DNA of 64,000 bases from Ilyomonas sp963847085 (lineage in GTDB: Bacteria; Bacteroidota; Bacteroidia; Chitinophagales; Chitinophagaceae): contig CAWJYO010000008.1 in NCBI GenBank assembly GCA_963847085.1, positions 248,001 through 312,000 of the forward strand, written 5' to 3'. The notes under the pieces are model-generated. The model searched no databases and was not told the DNA's origin. It saw only the letters and a list, made by a program, of their open reading frames with translations. The position numbers and the translations under genes were made by a program. Positions 1 to 7,940 of the stretch are shown here, one piece after another. Numbering within the stretch: the first letter of the stretch is position 1; each line of letters begins with the position of its first letter.

Positions 1-18
1 ATTTTTCATTGTTATATT

Positions 19-2439
19 TTATTCGGTTCTCAAACTCTTCACAGGATTGGCTATCGCTGCTTTGATGGATTGAAAACTAACGGTAAGCGCTGTTACCAAT
101 ATGGCTGCAATGGCTGCCAACACAAATACCCACCACTCAATGTTTACACGCAGTGCATAATCCTGCAGCCATTTGCTCATCAACCACCATGCTATGGGAA
201 TAGCAATTACTAATGCAATAATTATCGGCTTTAAAAATTCTTTGCTTACCAATGCTACGATGCTTACTGTAGTTGCACCCAACACTTTTCGCACCCCAAT
301 TTCTTTAAACCGCTGGCGAATTACGATAGATGCAATTCCAAACAAACCCATGCAGGAAAGCACAATGGCAATACCGGCGGCAACAGAAAACAAGTTGGCC
401 ATTGTTTGTTCTGAGCGATACATGCGGTCAATATTTTCGCTTACATAAGAACCATTGAACTCAACACCGGGTTCAATTCCCGCGTATGTTTTCTTAATGA
501 GATCCATGGTTGCAGCCGTATTATTTGTGTTTACTCTTATCCATACATAGCTCATATTTTTGGTTTTGCTTAAAAAAATTGCCAATGGCTTTTGCTCTTC
601 GTTAAAAGATTTCAAACGTATGTCGGGAATAATACCAGCTATCGTTATTTTAGGTAGTGAACTATCGGCATAATATGAAAATCCTGCAACCGTATTTTTA
701 CTAAACTGGTTTGCATAACTCTGCGTTGCTATTATCATTGGACTTGAATCTGCGGCATAATTGGTAGAGAAATCATGACCGCTTACTGGTGTAATGTGTA
801 ATGTTTTTAAGAAATCATAATCTACGTTAATAGTTTGCCCGCAAATCGGTTTATCGCCATACGTAAAACAGGTAACTGAAGTGCTTGAGCTGCGATCTGC
901 ACCAATGCCAAGGTTCACATCGCTGCCTGTTACAGCAAGTATAGAAGCCTGCGTAGCAAGCCTTGTGCGCATTTGCGCTACAATGTGGCGGCCGTTCTCA
1001 TCATTTTTTATGGGAATACTAATTAACGACGTTGTGTTATATCCTAATGGCGCGGAACGCAAATAATTAAATTGTTGAAAGATGATAATGGTGCAGCACA
1101 TGAGCACAATGGCAATCGCAAATTGAGTTATGATCAATCCGTTTCGTAAAGCACCGGGTTTCTTTAAGGCAATTTTTCCTTTTAAGATTTCAACTGTTTT
1201 TAGTTTTGCCATGATTGACGAAGGATATCCCGATGCAATAAATGAAACCATTATCATCAGCATAAATAAAATACCAATGATTATAGGATTTAGCAACAAT
1301 CCGGCATCAATAGCACCATCAAATGCGCTGCTAAAATTTCTGACAAGCAGTGCAACGAATATGATGGCCAGTAACATCGAAATGAAAACCATCATAAAGC
1401 TTTCTCCCCACACCTGTAACCAGATTTGTTGTTTACCAGCACCAAGGCATTTGCGAATGCCAATTTCTTTTGTTCTTGTAAACGATAAACCAACATTCAG
1501 GTTTACGAAGTTGAATGACGCAATTAAAACAATAACGCAGCTTATCAATATCAATACATATAAAAATACTTTGGGCACAGAGCCTGTGTTGCTTAGGCCC
1601 GGTGAAAAATGTTCCTGCGTAAGCGGCAGCAAACGAAAGCTGTGATAATCGCCATTTTTATCTGCGATGTAACCGCTTTTATTTTCACTCGCAGCATCTT
1701 CCGGTCTGTATTTTTTAGCGAGAAATCGTAAGCTGCGTTCTGCCTCCTGTTGTGTTACATTGTTTTTCAATTGAACATATACCGGATGATTTTGATTATC
1801 CCACAAATTGCTGATGGATGCATAGTCCGGGTCTAATTCTGTGCGGGCCAGTAAAGAAAATTTTATTGTTGAATTGTCTGGAAAATCTTTCACTACAGCC
1901 GATACAATAAGGCGATGCCATTCGCCTCCAATCTTAACTTCAACGGGTTTTCCAATTGGGTTTTCTTTACCATACAGCTTATCAGCAGCGTTTTGTGTAA
2001 GTACGGCATTGCTTATGCTGCTTAATGGATTGACTGCATTGCCTTTTACAACCGGAAAAGTAAACATCTGAAGAAAATCCGGTTCAACCATTGTGGTTGA
2101 CATATCAAGTGTTTTATTGCCATATCGCGCAAGCCTTCCTCTTGTATTAATGCTTGTTACTTTGTCAATGCCGATGTTTTCTTTACGCAATGCCTGCGTT
2201 AAGGGATAAGCCATAGATGTGCTGGTTTCTTCTCCGTTGGGCCCGATTGCATAATTATAAACTTTATAAATATGGTTTCTGTTTAGCTCAAAAGCATCAA
2301 ACGTAAGATGACGATATACCAACAACAGAATAAAAATGCTGCAAGCAAAAGCTACGCTCATGCCACCAATATTTATAAATGTATGCAGTTTGTTTTTGCG
2401 CATATTTCTTATGGCAAGAAGAAAATAGTTTTGAATCAC
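19..2439 (-). CDS. ABC transporter permease, MacB/FtsX type
   Basis: Large inner-membrane permease of the MacB/FtsX class common in Bacteroidota, usually linked to export of, or response to, peptides and toxic compounds. An N-terminal membrane helix follows the basic stretch NMRKNKLHTF. Then comes a periplasmic MacB-type domain, three helices with the signature TRTKEIGIRKCLGAGKQQI, a second periplasmic domain and a final helix bundle carrying RQRFKEIGVRKVLGA. This doubled layout gives the usual length of about 800 residues. The open frame runs on to 2487, but a GTG at 2439 (MIQNYFLLAIRNM) fits family N-termini better and leaves room for the upstream promoter-like site. No ATPase gene is in the window, so the partner must be encoded elsewhere. 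Family is secure; substrate is unknown. Confidence 0.9.
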   Translation of the reverse strand: MIQNYFLLAIRNMRKNKLHTFINIGGMSVAFACSIFILLLVYRHLTFDAFELNRNHIYKVYNYAIGPNGEETSTSMAYPLTQALRKENIGIDKVTSINTRGRLARYGNKTLDMSTTMVEPDFLQMFTFPVVKGNAVNPLSSISNAVLTQNAADKLYGKENPIGKPVEVKIGGEWHRLIVSAVVKDFPDNSTIKFSLLARTELDPDYASISNLWDNQNHPVYVQLKNNVTQQEAERSLRFLAKKYRPEDAASENKSGYIADKNGDYHSFRLLPLTQEHFSPGLSNTGSVPKVFLYVLILISCVIVLIASFNFVNLNVGLSFTRTKEIGIRKCLGAGKQQIWLQVWGESFMMVFISMLLAIIFVALLVRNFSSAFDGAIDAGLLLNPIIIGILFMLMIMVSFIASGYPSSIMAKLKTVEILKGKIALKKPGALRNGLIITQFAIAIVLMCCTIIIFQQFNYLRSAPLGYNTTSLISIPIKNDENGRHIVAQMRTRLATQASILAVTGSDVNLGIGADRSSSTSVTCFTYGDKPICGQTINVDYDFLKTLHITPVSGHDFSTNYAADSSPMIIATQSYANQFSKNTVAGFSYYADSSLPKITIAGIIPDIRLKSFNEEQKPLAIFLSKTKNMSYVWIRVNTNNTAATMDLIKKTYAGIEPGVEFNGSYVSENIDRMYRSEQTMANLFSVAAGIAIVLSCMGLFGIASIVIRQRFKEIGVRKVLGATTVSIVALVSKEFLKPIIIALVIAIPIAWWLMSKWLQDYALRVNIEWWVFVLAAIAAILVTALTVSFQSIKAAIANPVKSLRTE

Positions 2440-2482
2440 GTTTATCAGTTTTAAATTGTTACGCAAGCATCCTTCTTGCTGT

Positions 2483-2499
2483 TCCAACGCCTATACCAA
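2483..2499 (-). promoter_or_regulatory. Possible sigma-54-like promoter (-24/-12)
   Basis: On the minus strand TTGGTATAGGCGTTGGA resembles the sigma-54 consensus (TTGGCAC, then TTGCA), keeping the -24 GG and the TTG of the -12 box but having G where the -12 C is expected. It points at the ABC permease and lies about 50 bp downstream of the palindrome at 2548-2569, an enhancer-like arrangement. Weak on its own. Confidence 0.3.
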
Positions 2500-2547
2500 T
2501 CCTGAAAGCCTTTGCCATACTACATTTGACCAATTACAAACGACAAT

Positions 2548-2569
2548 AGCTGTCCGATAACGAACAGCT
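2548..2569. promoter_or_regulatory. 22-bp palindromic candidate operator
   Basis: An imperfect palindrome with perfect outer arms AGCTGT/ACAGCT and inner CCG/CGA halves around a TAA-like centre. It lies about 110 bp upstream of the chosen ABC permease start. The core resembles TGTCCG-n-CGGACA sites seen ahead of similar permeases in this phylum (from memory, not checked). It probably binds a dimeric activator or repressor. Confidence 0.45.
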
Positions 2570-2834
2570 GTTGTACGAAAATGAAAAGGCAGAAGGAACA
2601 CAACCTTACCGCTTTTTGCAATCGCATTAAGGAAGCGAATGTAGAAATGGCAAGGTGATTTACCTGACAATTTCACAGCATCTTTTACCCTAAGCTAAAA
2701 CGCTTCACTGTTGCGTTTAAAGATTACTTCTTTGAAAATTTATTCTGTTATTTTGAAGGACTGATATTATTCTTGCTTAAAGGTGTTATGAACTTGCGAA
2801 ATGTCGTTTTTTTGTAAAAACGAAAACGATTTGT

Positions 2835-3653
2835 ATGAACAACGAAAGCCTGCCATTATTAGATGATAGCGTTACTGTATCACAAACACAGATTGACGAA
2901 TTCAGAAACAAGGGACATGTACTCATCAAAAATATTCTTACACAAGATGAAGTAAAAGCGTATCGCGAAGCCATTAACGAAGCGGCTTATCAATACAATA
3001 CAGAAACAAGAAAGATGGAAGAACGCGATACTTATGGCAAAGCTTTTTTACAAATTATGAATTTGTGGGAAGTAGATGAGAGCGTGCGCGAATTCACGCT
3101 GGCAAAGCGCTTTGGTAAAATCGCTGCCGGTTTGCTGGGTGTAGATAATGTTCGCATTTATCACGACCAGGCTTTGTATAAAGAACCCGGTGGCGGCTTT
3201 ACGCCCTGGCATCAGGACCAATATTATTGGCCACTCAGTACCAACAATACGGTAACGATGTGGATGCCTTTAATTGACATTGATGAAGATATGGGTATGC
3301 TTACGTTTGCTTCTCATTCGCAAAACGCAGGCTTTGTGGAAAACATAGAAATCAGTGATAAATCGGAAGCATTGCTTCAAAACTTTATTAAAGACAAAGG
3401 CTTTGAAATAACGCGGGCCAAAACCATGAATGCAGGCGATGCTACTTTTCACTATGGCTGGACGCTTCATTCGGCACCAGGTAATAAGTCGGACACTACA
3501 ACACGCGAGGTAATGACCATCATTTATTTTGCTGATGGTGCCGATGTTACCGAGCCGCAAAACAAGCACCAGGAGAATGACCGTAACAAATGGCTCGGTG
3601 GTTTACAACCCGGCAGCAAAGCGGCTTCAGTGCACAATCCGCTTGTGTTATAG
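2835..3653 (+). CDS. Phytanoyl-CoA dioxygenase (PhyH) family protein
   Basis: Cytoplasmic non-haem Fe(II)/2-oxoglutarate oxygenase of the PhyH family, 272 residues, the usual size. The iron-binding facial triad is visible: His126 and Asp128 in TPWHQDQYYW and His212 in WTLHSAPGN. Arg224 (TTREV) is the likely 2-oxoglutarate anchor. No signal peptide. Start ATG with MNNESLPLLDDSVTVSQTQI. The gene stands alone between the divergent ABC permease and the secreted GH5-like gene, which starts 54 bp after its stop. A copy of the dispersed motif (variant) sits 5 bp after the stop. Substrate cannot be told from sequence; bacterial members act on varied small molecules. Confidence 0.9.
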   Translation: MNNESLPLLDDSVTVSQTQIDEFRNKGHVLIKNILTQDEVKAYREAINEAAYQYNTETRKMEERDTYGKAFLQIMNLWEVDESVREFTLAKRFGKIAAGLLGVDNVRIYHDQALYKEPGGGFTPWHQDQYYWPLSTNNTVTMWMPLIDIDEDMGMLTFASHSQNAGFVENIEISDKSEALLQNFIKDKGFEITRAKTMNAGDATFHYGWTLHSAPGNKSDTTTREVMTIIYFADGADVTEPQNKHQENDRNKWLGGLQPGSKAASVHNPLVL

Positions 3654-3707
3654 GGATGTTTGTTTTTGTTCATTTTTACTTCTTATTGTACCATCTTACT
3701 CTGCCGT

Positions 3708-4784
3708 ATGAAAATTAAAACTACCCTTTCTTTCTTCTTTATTGTATTGTTTGTTTTTGGCCATTTTTCAATGCAGGCACAGGATTCAGCGTTGCGCTGG
3801 TCGAATCAGAAAGCTTGGGATTGGTATAACAAACAACCGTGGCTTTGCGGGTTTAATTATATTCCTGCTTATGCTATCAATTATACCGCAATGTGGGATA
3901 AAACTTCGTTTGATCCCATTGCGATAGACAAAGAATTATCGCTTGCCGAAAAAGATGGTATGAACGTATTGCGTGCTGTGCTACAGTATGCTGTGTATGC
4001 CGATGACCCTGCCTATTTTATAAGCACTCTTGATAAGTTCTTGTCAATATGCGAAAAGCACAAAATCAAATTTGTGCCTGCTTTGTTTGATGATTGTTCC
4101 TTTGGCATTAATTCGGATCCTAAAATCGGCAAGCAACCCGAACCTTTAAAGGGGTGGTATGCATGGGCATGGTCGCCAAGCCCGGGGCATAGTATGGTAA
4201 CGGATACCACTACCTATCCAAAACTGGAACAATATGTAACAGCAATCATCACACATTTTAAAAACGACCCGCGTATTTTGCTTTGGGATTTATACAACGA
4301 ACCCACTAACGGTGGTTTGGGTTCTACCACATTTCCTCTTTTGAAAAAAGTAGTGGCAGCAGCCCGCAAAGCGGCTCCCAGTCAGCCTTTGACGATTGAC
4401 ATCTTTGATAGAAACCAGCGTTTGAATGATATTGTACTTGCATCATCCGACGTAATTACCTTTCACAATTATGGCAATAAAGCAGAGCTGCAACAACAAA
4501 TCAATGATTTGAAAAAGTACAATCGCCCTTTGATTTGCACCGAGTGGATGAACCGTCCCAACCGTTCCATTATCAGCGAAAATCTTCCCGTTTTTTATAA
4601 CGAAAAAGTAGGTTGTATGCTGTGGGGTTTGGTGAATGGAAAAGACTAAACTGATTTACCTTGGGGTCATCGTCCCGGCGACCCGCTACCTTCCGTTTGG
4701 CAGCACGATTTGTACAAGGGAGATTTCTCAGCGTATCATCAACCCGAAATTGACAGCATAAAACTTTATACATCAAAACCATAG
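3708..4784 (+). pseudogene. GH5-like cellulase-family glycosidase, in-frame stop
   Basis: Secreted glycosidase of the cellulase (clan GH-A) superfamily. Signal peptide MKIKTTLSFFFIVLFVFGHF ends before AQDS. The barrel carries the acid/base Glu198 (WDLYNEPTN) and nucleophile Glu279 (LICTEWMNRP). The frame as given stops at 4647-4649, but the following codons continue the same protein in the same frame (TDLPWGHRPGDPLPSVW to IKLYTSKP) to a stop at 4782-4784, giving 358 codons. Relatives usually read GKTQTD where this has GKD-stop-TD. An added A in the AAA run at about 4641 plus a lost C near 4647 would explain both changes. It may therefore be intact in the cell. Natural role: hydrolysis of a beta-linked polysaccharide. 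Confidence 0.8.
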
Positions 4785-4812
4785 TTCTAATACAATCTTC
4801 TTTTGTTTTGCC

Positions 4813-4957
4813 ATGAAAACAAACGCTTGCTGGCTCATAATATTCCTTTTTGTTTTTGCCGATATTTCTGCGCAAAACAATCTTCTATACAAGTGGCCAG
4901 TTGATTTATAAAGGAAGCACTTTAACTACATTGCGCGACGAGCCGTTTGATTTTTGA
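4813..4957 (+). pseudogene. Remnant of a secreted protein gene
   Basis: ATG at 4813 opens a clear signal peptide (MKTNACWLIIFLFVFADISA followed by Q), but the frame ends after 32 codons at 4911. Shifting one base after the CAAAAC run gives a further 24 or so sensible codons (TIFYTSGQLIYKGSTLTTL) to a stop at 4957. So only the front of a secreted or lipoprotein gene remains, with one frameshift. The original family is not recognisable. A copy of the dispersed 11-mer encodes the FVFA of the signal peptide. Confidence 0.5.
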
Positions 4958-5007
4958 CTGCCATGAGTTATAAAATATTCTGTATTTGAATGCGAAACAA
5001 AAATGCC

Positions 5008-5763
5008 ATGAAAAAAACGATTGCTCTTTTATTATCCATTTTTATAACTGCAGCAACAGCGTCTGCTCAACTCACCGGACCTTTAAACAAAACAAACGCA
5101 GAAAGCAACTTTGCACAGTATTTAAGGTTATCGTCGGTAGATGGCACAGCCGATAAAGGCACAACCGAACCGCTTGAAGAATTCAATAACGTTGAAAACA
5201 CAAAAGGAAGACGCTTTCTGTTTAACACATGGGCAACAGGCAGTAATGTGAGTGATAAGCAAGGGCAGCCAATGAACATCAGTTCTTATCTGTTCAATTA
5301 TGATGAGCTGACAGGTAGCTTGCTGGCAACAGAAAACAAGAAAGATATTTTGTCTGTTACGCCGGGTGCGCTGAAATCTTTTACGTTAGAATACAGGGGT
5401 AAGCAATATGCTTTTGCACATATTGGAGCTATTGATTCTACACGGTTTTATCTTCGGCTTGCCGGTGGCGATGGCATGTATGCTCTTTATAAAGAATGTA
5501 AAGTGAGATTTGTAAAGTCCAATTATCGCAATGATGGCATTATACAAAGCGGTAATCCAAACGATGAATATATTGATGAGAGCCAGTATTACATTATAAG
5601 ACCGAATGAAGAAACGGGCCGGATTGTTTTCAAACCGAGCGATATTAAAAACATACTGGTAGCGGAAAAAGAAAAAGTGAAAGCTTATTTCAACCAGCAC
5701 AGCGATGATCCTGTTGATGAATATTTTTTAACGGATCTAATTACTTCTCTCAATAAGGAGTAA
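5008..5763 (+). CDS. Secreted protein of unknown function
   Basis: Not recognised. An open frame starts at 4990, but ATG 5008 (MKKTIALLLSIFITAATASA, then Q) gives a textbook signal peptide and is preferred. The mature part of about 230 residues is soluble, rich in charged and aromatic residues, with no membrane helix, no lipobox and no T9SS tail. Segments such as LRLAGGDGMYALYKECKVRFVKSNY suggest a mixed alpha/beta or beta-rich fold. Periplasmic location is likely. It lies among glycosidase genes but nothing in the sequence links it to sugar chemistry. Confidence 0.75.
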   Translation: MKKTIALLLSIFITAATASAQLTGPLNKTNAESNFAQYLRLSSVDGTADKGTTEPLEEFNNVENTKGRRFLFNTWATGSNVSDKQGQPMNISSYLFNYDELTGSLLATENKKDILSVTPGALKSFTLEYRGKQYAFAHIGAIDSTRFYLRLAGGDGMYALYKECKVRFVKSNYRNDGIIQSGNPNDEYIDESQYYIIRPNEETGRIVFKPSDIKNILVAEKEKVKAYFNQHSDDPVDEYFLTDLITSLNKE

Positions 5764-5783
5764 AACAAAGCTTTCATCTCAGC

Positions 5784-6288
5784 ATGGATCGAACTTATAC
5801 TTACTGCTTCCTTAATATTGTTGCCTCTTGTTTTTGCCTACAAAACGTAAACGCACAATCCCCTTCAGAAAAAAAGTTATTGGAAAACAAAAACCCGTTA
5901 CTGTATGCCGACTTTGACAATCCAACGGTGACTAATGCAAATGGATCGTATTATGCGTATGCTACGCAATCTACGCACAACGGAAAAATGATAAACATTC
6001 GGATAGCTTCTTCCAAAGAATATTTACATGGAATTATTTGGGTGATGCACTTCCACAAAAACCTGCCTGGACAAGTAATTGGCAAAGCTTCTGGGCGCTG
6101 CATGTTTTGTACGATACGGCAACAAAACAATACGTGATGTTTTTTGTGCAAAAGCAAACGATACTTTAGTAGGCATGGGTATTAGCGTTGCTTTTTCTTA
6201 CAAACCGGAAGTACCTTTTGTTGGTAAAGATTCTAAATGGCTGACCCGTTGTCATTCTCAGATTTTGAATAAAAAAGGGATTTTGTAG
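5784..6288 (+). pseudogene. Truncated and frameshifted GH43-like remnant
   Basis: The front third of a secreted GH43-type five-bladed propeller enzyme. MDRTYTYCFLNIVASCFCLQ is a signal peptide; NPLLYADFDNPTVTNANGSY YAY is the first blade with the catalytic-base Asp region (split here with a space), and SSKEY begins blade 2. The reading frame then changes near 6030 and again around 6110: GISVAFSYKPEVPFVGKDSK follows in another frame and stops at 6288. The remaining two-thirds of a normal GH43 is missing, because the LacI-type gene begins about 80 bp later. Unlike the single-indel genes of this window, this one is truly truncated. It resembles the GH43 at 27275 in its first blades. Confidence 0.7.
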
Positions 6289-6344
6289 AAGTTTTTGAAA
6301 TGTTAAAGAAAAGTTTGGCAGATCAAAAGAACTGTATAGATTTG

Positions 6345-6358
6345 TGCAAACGTTTGTA
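6345..6358. promoter_or_regulatory. LacI-family operator upstream of regulator gene
   Basis: TGCAAACGTTTGTA is a 14-bp near-perfect palindrome with the central CG typical of LacI/GalR operators. It ends 7 bp before the start of the LacI-type gene, so autoregulation is likely. A related site lies at 7433-7446. Confidence 0.6.
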
Positions 6359-6365
6359 TTGCTAA

Positions 6366-7397
6366 TTGTCACCAAAAGTTACGATAAAACACCTTGCTGA
6401 AGAACTAAATATAACCACAGCTACTGTTTCCCGGGCGTTGAACAATCATCCCCGCATTAGCGAGGCTACCAAAAAAACAGTATTGGCACTTGCGGATAAA
6501 ATGAACTACCGCCGCAACAGGATTGCATCGTCTTTACGCTCTGGCAAAACCCATACAATCGGTGTAATTATACCCAGTGCCGAGATTAATTTTTTTGGTT
6601 CGGTGGTACATGGCATTGAGAGCATTGCCAACGAAAAAGGTTATAATATTTTATTGTATCAATCGAACGAAGAGGCAGAGTATGAAAGAAAAGCTATTGA
6701 TACCTTTAGTGATGTTCAGGTAGATGGCGTGCTGGCTTCTATTGCAAAAGATACACGTGATATATCGCATTACCTGGAGCTGAAAAAGAAAGGAATCCCA
6801 CTCGTTTTCTTCGACAGAAGCGTTAACATGGTAAGCATTCCTTCGGTTATGGTTGATGATTTTAAGGGCGGCTATATGGCTACAGAACACTTACTGCAAC
6901 AAGGCTACAAGCGTATTGCACATATTTCGGGACAGCAGCATTTGAAAATATTTAAAGATCGGTTAGAAGGATATAAATATGCACTCCATGCAGCAGGAAT
7001 GGAAGTAGAGGAGTCTTTTATTTATAGCGGAAATGTTTCTATTCAGGCGGGTAAAGATGCAATGGAATATTATTATAGCCTGGTCCAACCACCGGATGGA
7101 ATTTTCGCAGTGGAAGATTTTACTGCATTAGGGGTTATAAAAGCCGCAAGGGAAAAAAATATCAAAATACCGTATGAATTAGGAGTGATTGGATTTGCCA
7201 ATGAATCGTTTGATGAACACATTACACCAAGCTTATCGTCCATTGACCAGCAAACTGTATTAATGGGAAGAGAGGCGTTTAAATTGTTGCTTGACCAGAT
7301 TGAAGAAAAGGATTTAAACCACCAAAAAAAAGTAAGCGTTATTCTGGAACCGGTACCCTGTTTTAGACAATCAACTCAAAAACAAACATTGAAATAA
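6366..7397 (+). CDS. LacI-family transcriptional regulator
   Basis: DNA-binding sugar-responsive regulator of the LacI/GalR family, 343 residues, the family's usual length. The N-terminal helix-turn-helix is VTIKHLAEELNITTATVSRA (about residues 4-23), followed by the hinge region NRIASSLRSGKTHTIGVIIP and a periplasmic-binding-like effector domain (PSVMVDDFKGGYMATEHLL; GVIGFANESFDEHITPSLSS). The start is a TTG at 6366; no in-frame ATG fits. The gene has an operator 7 bp upstream and a second one after its end, before galK. It therefore probably represses or activates itself and the sugar genes that follow. The effector is likely a pentose or galactose-type sugar, by context only. A one-off variant of the dispersed motif overlaps its last codons. 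Confidence 0.92.
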   Translation: MSPKVTIKHLAEELNITTATVSRALNNHPRISEATKKTVLALADKMNYRRNRIASSLRSGKTHTIGVIIPSAEINFFGSVVHGIESIANEKGYNILLYQSNEEAEYERKAIDTFSDVQVDGVLASIAKDTRDISHYLELKKKGIPLVFFDRSVNMVSIPSVMVDDFKGGYMATEHLLQQGYKRIAHISGQQHLKIFKDRLEGYKYALHAAGMEVEESFIYSGNVSIQAGKDAMEYYYSLVQPPDGIFAVEDFTALGVIKAAREKNIKIPYELGVIGFANESFDEHITPSLSSIDQQTVLMGREAFKLLLDQIEEKDLNHQKKVSVILEPVPCFRQSTQKQTLK

Positions 7398-7788
7398 GGA
7401 AAACAAAAAGAATCACTTTTATGTGCAATCTGTGCAATCGTTTGCTTTAAACAAAATGAGCAGCCAACTTTTCGTGCACTTGTCGTTTGAATTCTGCTTC
7501 TTAATATATTCAAAACAAGTGCTATGTTAACCGTAAATGCTTTATTGGTTAAAAAGTCACGATGATTAGGGTTATACATTACCCGTTACACGATATGCAA
7601 TAAAACTACTGAAAGACTAATCAAAATGGATTGTGTAATACGCTGCTGCAAAGCCTGATAATTGTGGCAACACTAACTAAGAACACCAGATTGATTCCGA
7701 GAGCACGCTTTTGTACATGTCTGCTTTTCTGGTAAGAAACACATAATAGTACCAACAATAAACAATCTACCTATCATGATAATCTATA
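7398..7788. other. Intergenic region with decayed sequence
   Basis: No intact gene. It holds the second LacI-type operator at 7433-7446. Short open stretches (for example from ATG near 7524, MLTVNALLVKKSR) end quickly and match nothing I recognise. Because a glycosidase 3' fragment follows directly, this is likely the scar of a deletion between the regulator and galK. Confidence 0.4.
7433..7446. promoter_or_regulatory. Second candidate LacI-type operator
   Basis: TGCAATCGTTTGCT matches the 6345-6358 operator (TGCAAACGTTTGTA) at 11 of 14 positions and keeps the CGTTTG core. It lies downstream of the regulator and about 500 bp ahead of galK, in a position to control the genes lost or retained after it. 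Confidence 0.4.
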
Positions 7789-7929
7789 ATGGTTCATCAG
7801 CAAACAATTGATACGCCGATGCCATCTGGGGGTGAGCCCAAGGTTTGGTTTCATGAGATATTCAGGCAAGACGGAGCTCCTTACAGCCAGCAGGAAGTGA
7901 GTTTGATAAAATCATTAACCGGAAAATAA
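7789..7929 (+). pseudogene. 3' remnant of a GH5-like glycosidase
   Basis: A 46-codon open frame, MVHQQTIDTPMPSGGEPKVW then FHEIFRQDGAPYSQQEVSLI and KSLTGK, ending 11 bp before galK. It is the C-terminal tail typical of the secreted cellulase/xylanase-like family. The tail of the GH5-like gene at 3708 has the same pattern (PSVWQHDLYKGDFSAYHQPE). The catalytic part is absent, so this is a deletion remnant, not a small protein gene. Confidence 0.6.
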
Positions 7930-7940
7930 TACAAAGCAAA

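Larger units (their letters stand above)
2440..2834. other. Divergent intergenic region, ABC permease / PhyH
   Basis: No gene is supported here. It holds the candidate operator and the -24/-12-like site described separately. Near the PhyH start (about 2805-2822) there is a short CGTTTTT/AAAAACG hairpin that could lie in its 5' leader. Confidence 0.5.

Noticed and set aside
1130..1645. 171-codon open frame on the plus strand within the ABC permease
   Set aside because: It is antisense to a well-conserved permease, has no recognisable domain, and its composition is that of a reverse-strand shadow.
5784..6288. GH43 remnant as a sequencing-error victim like its neighbours
   Set aside because: Two-thirds of the protein is physically absent, so restoring frame would not give a full enzyme.
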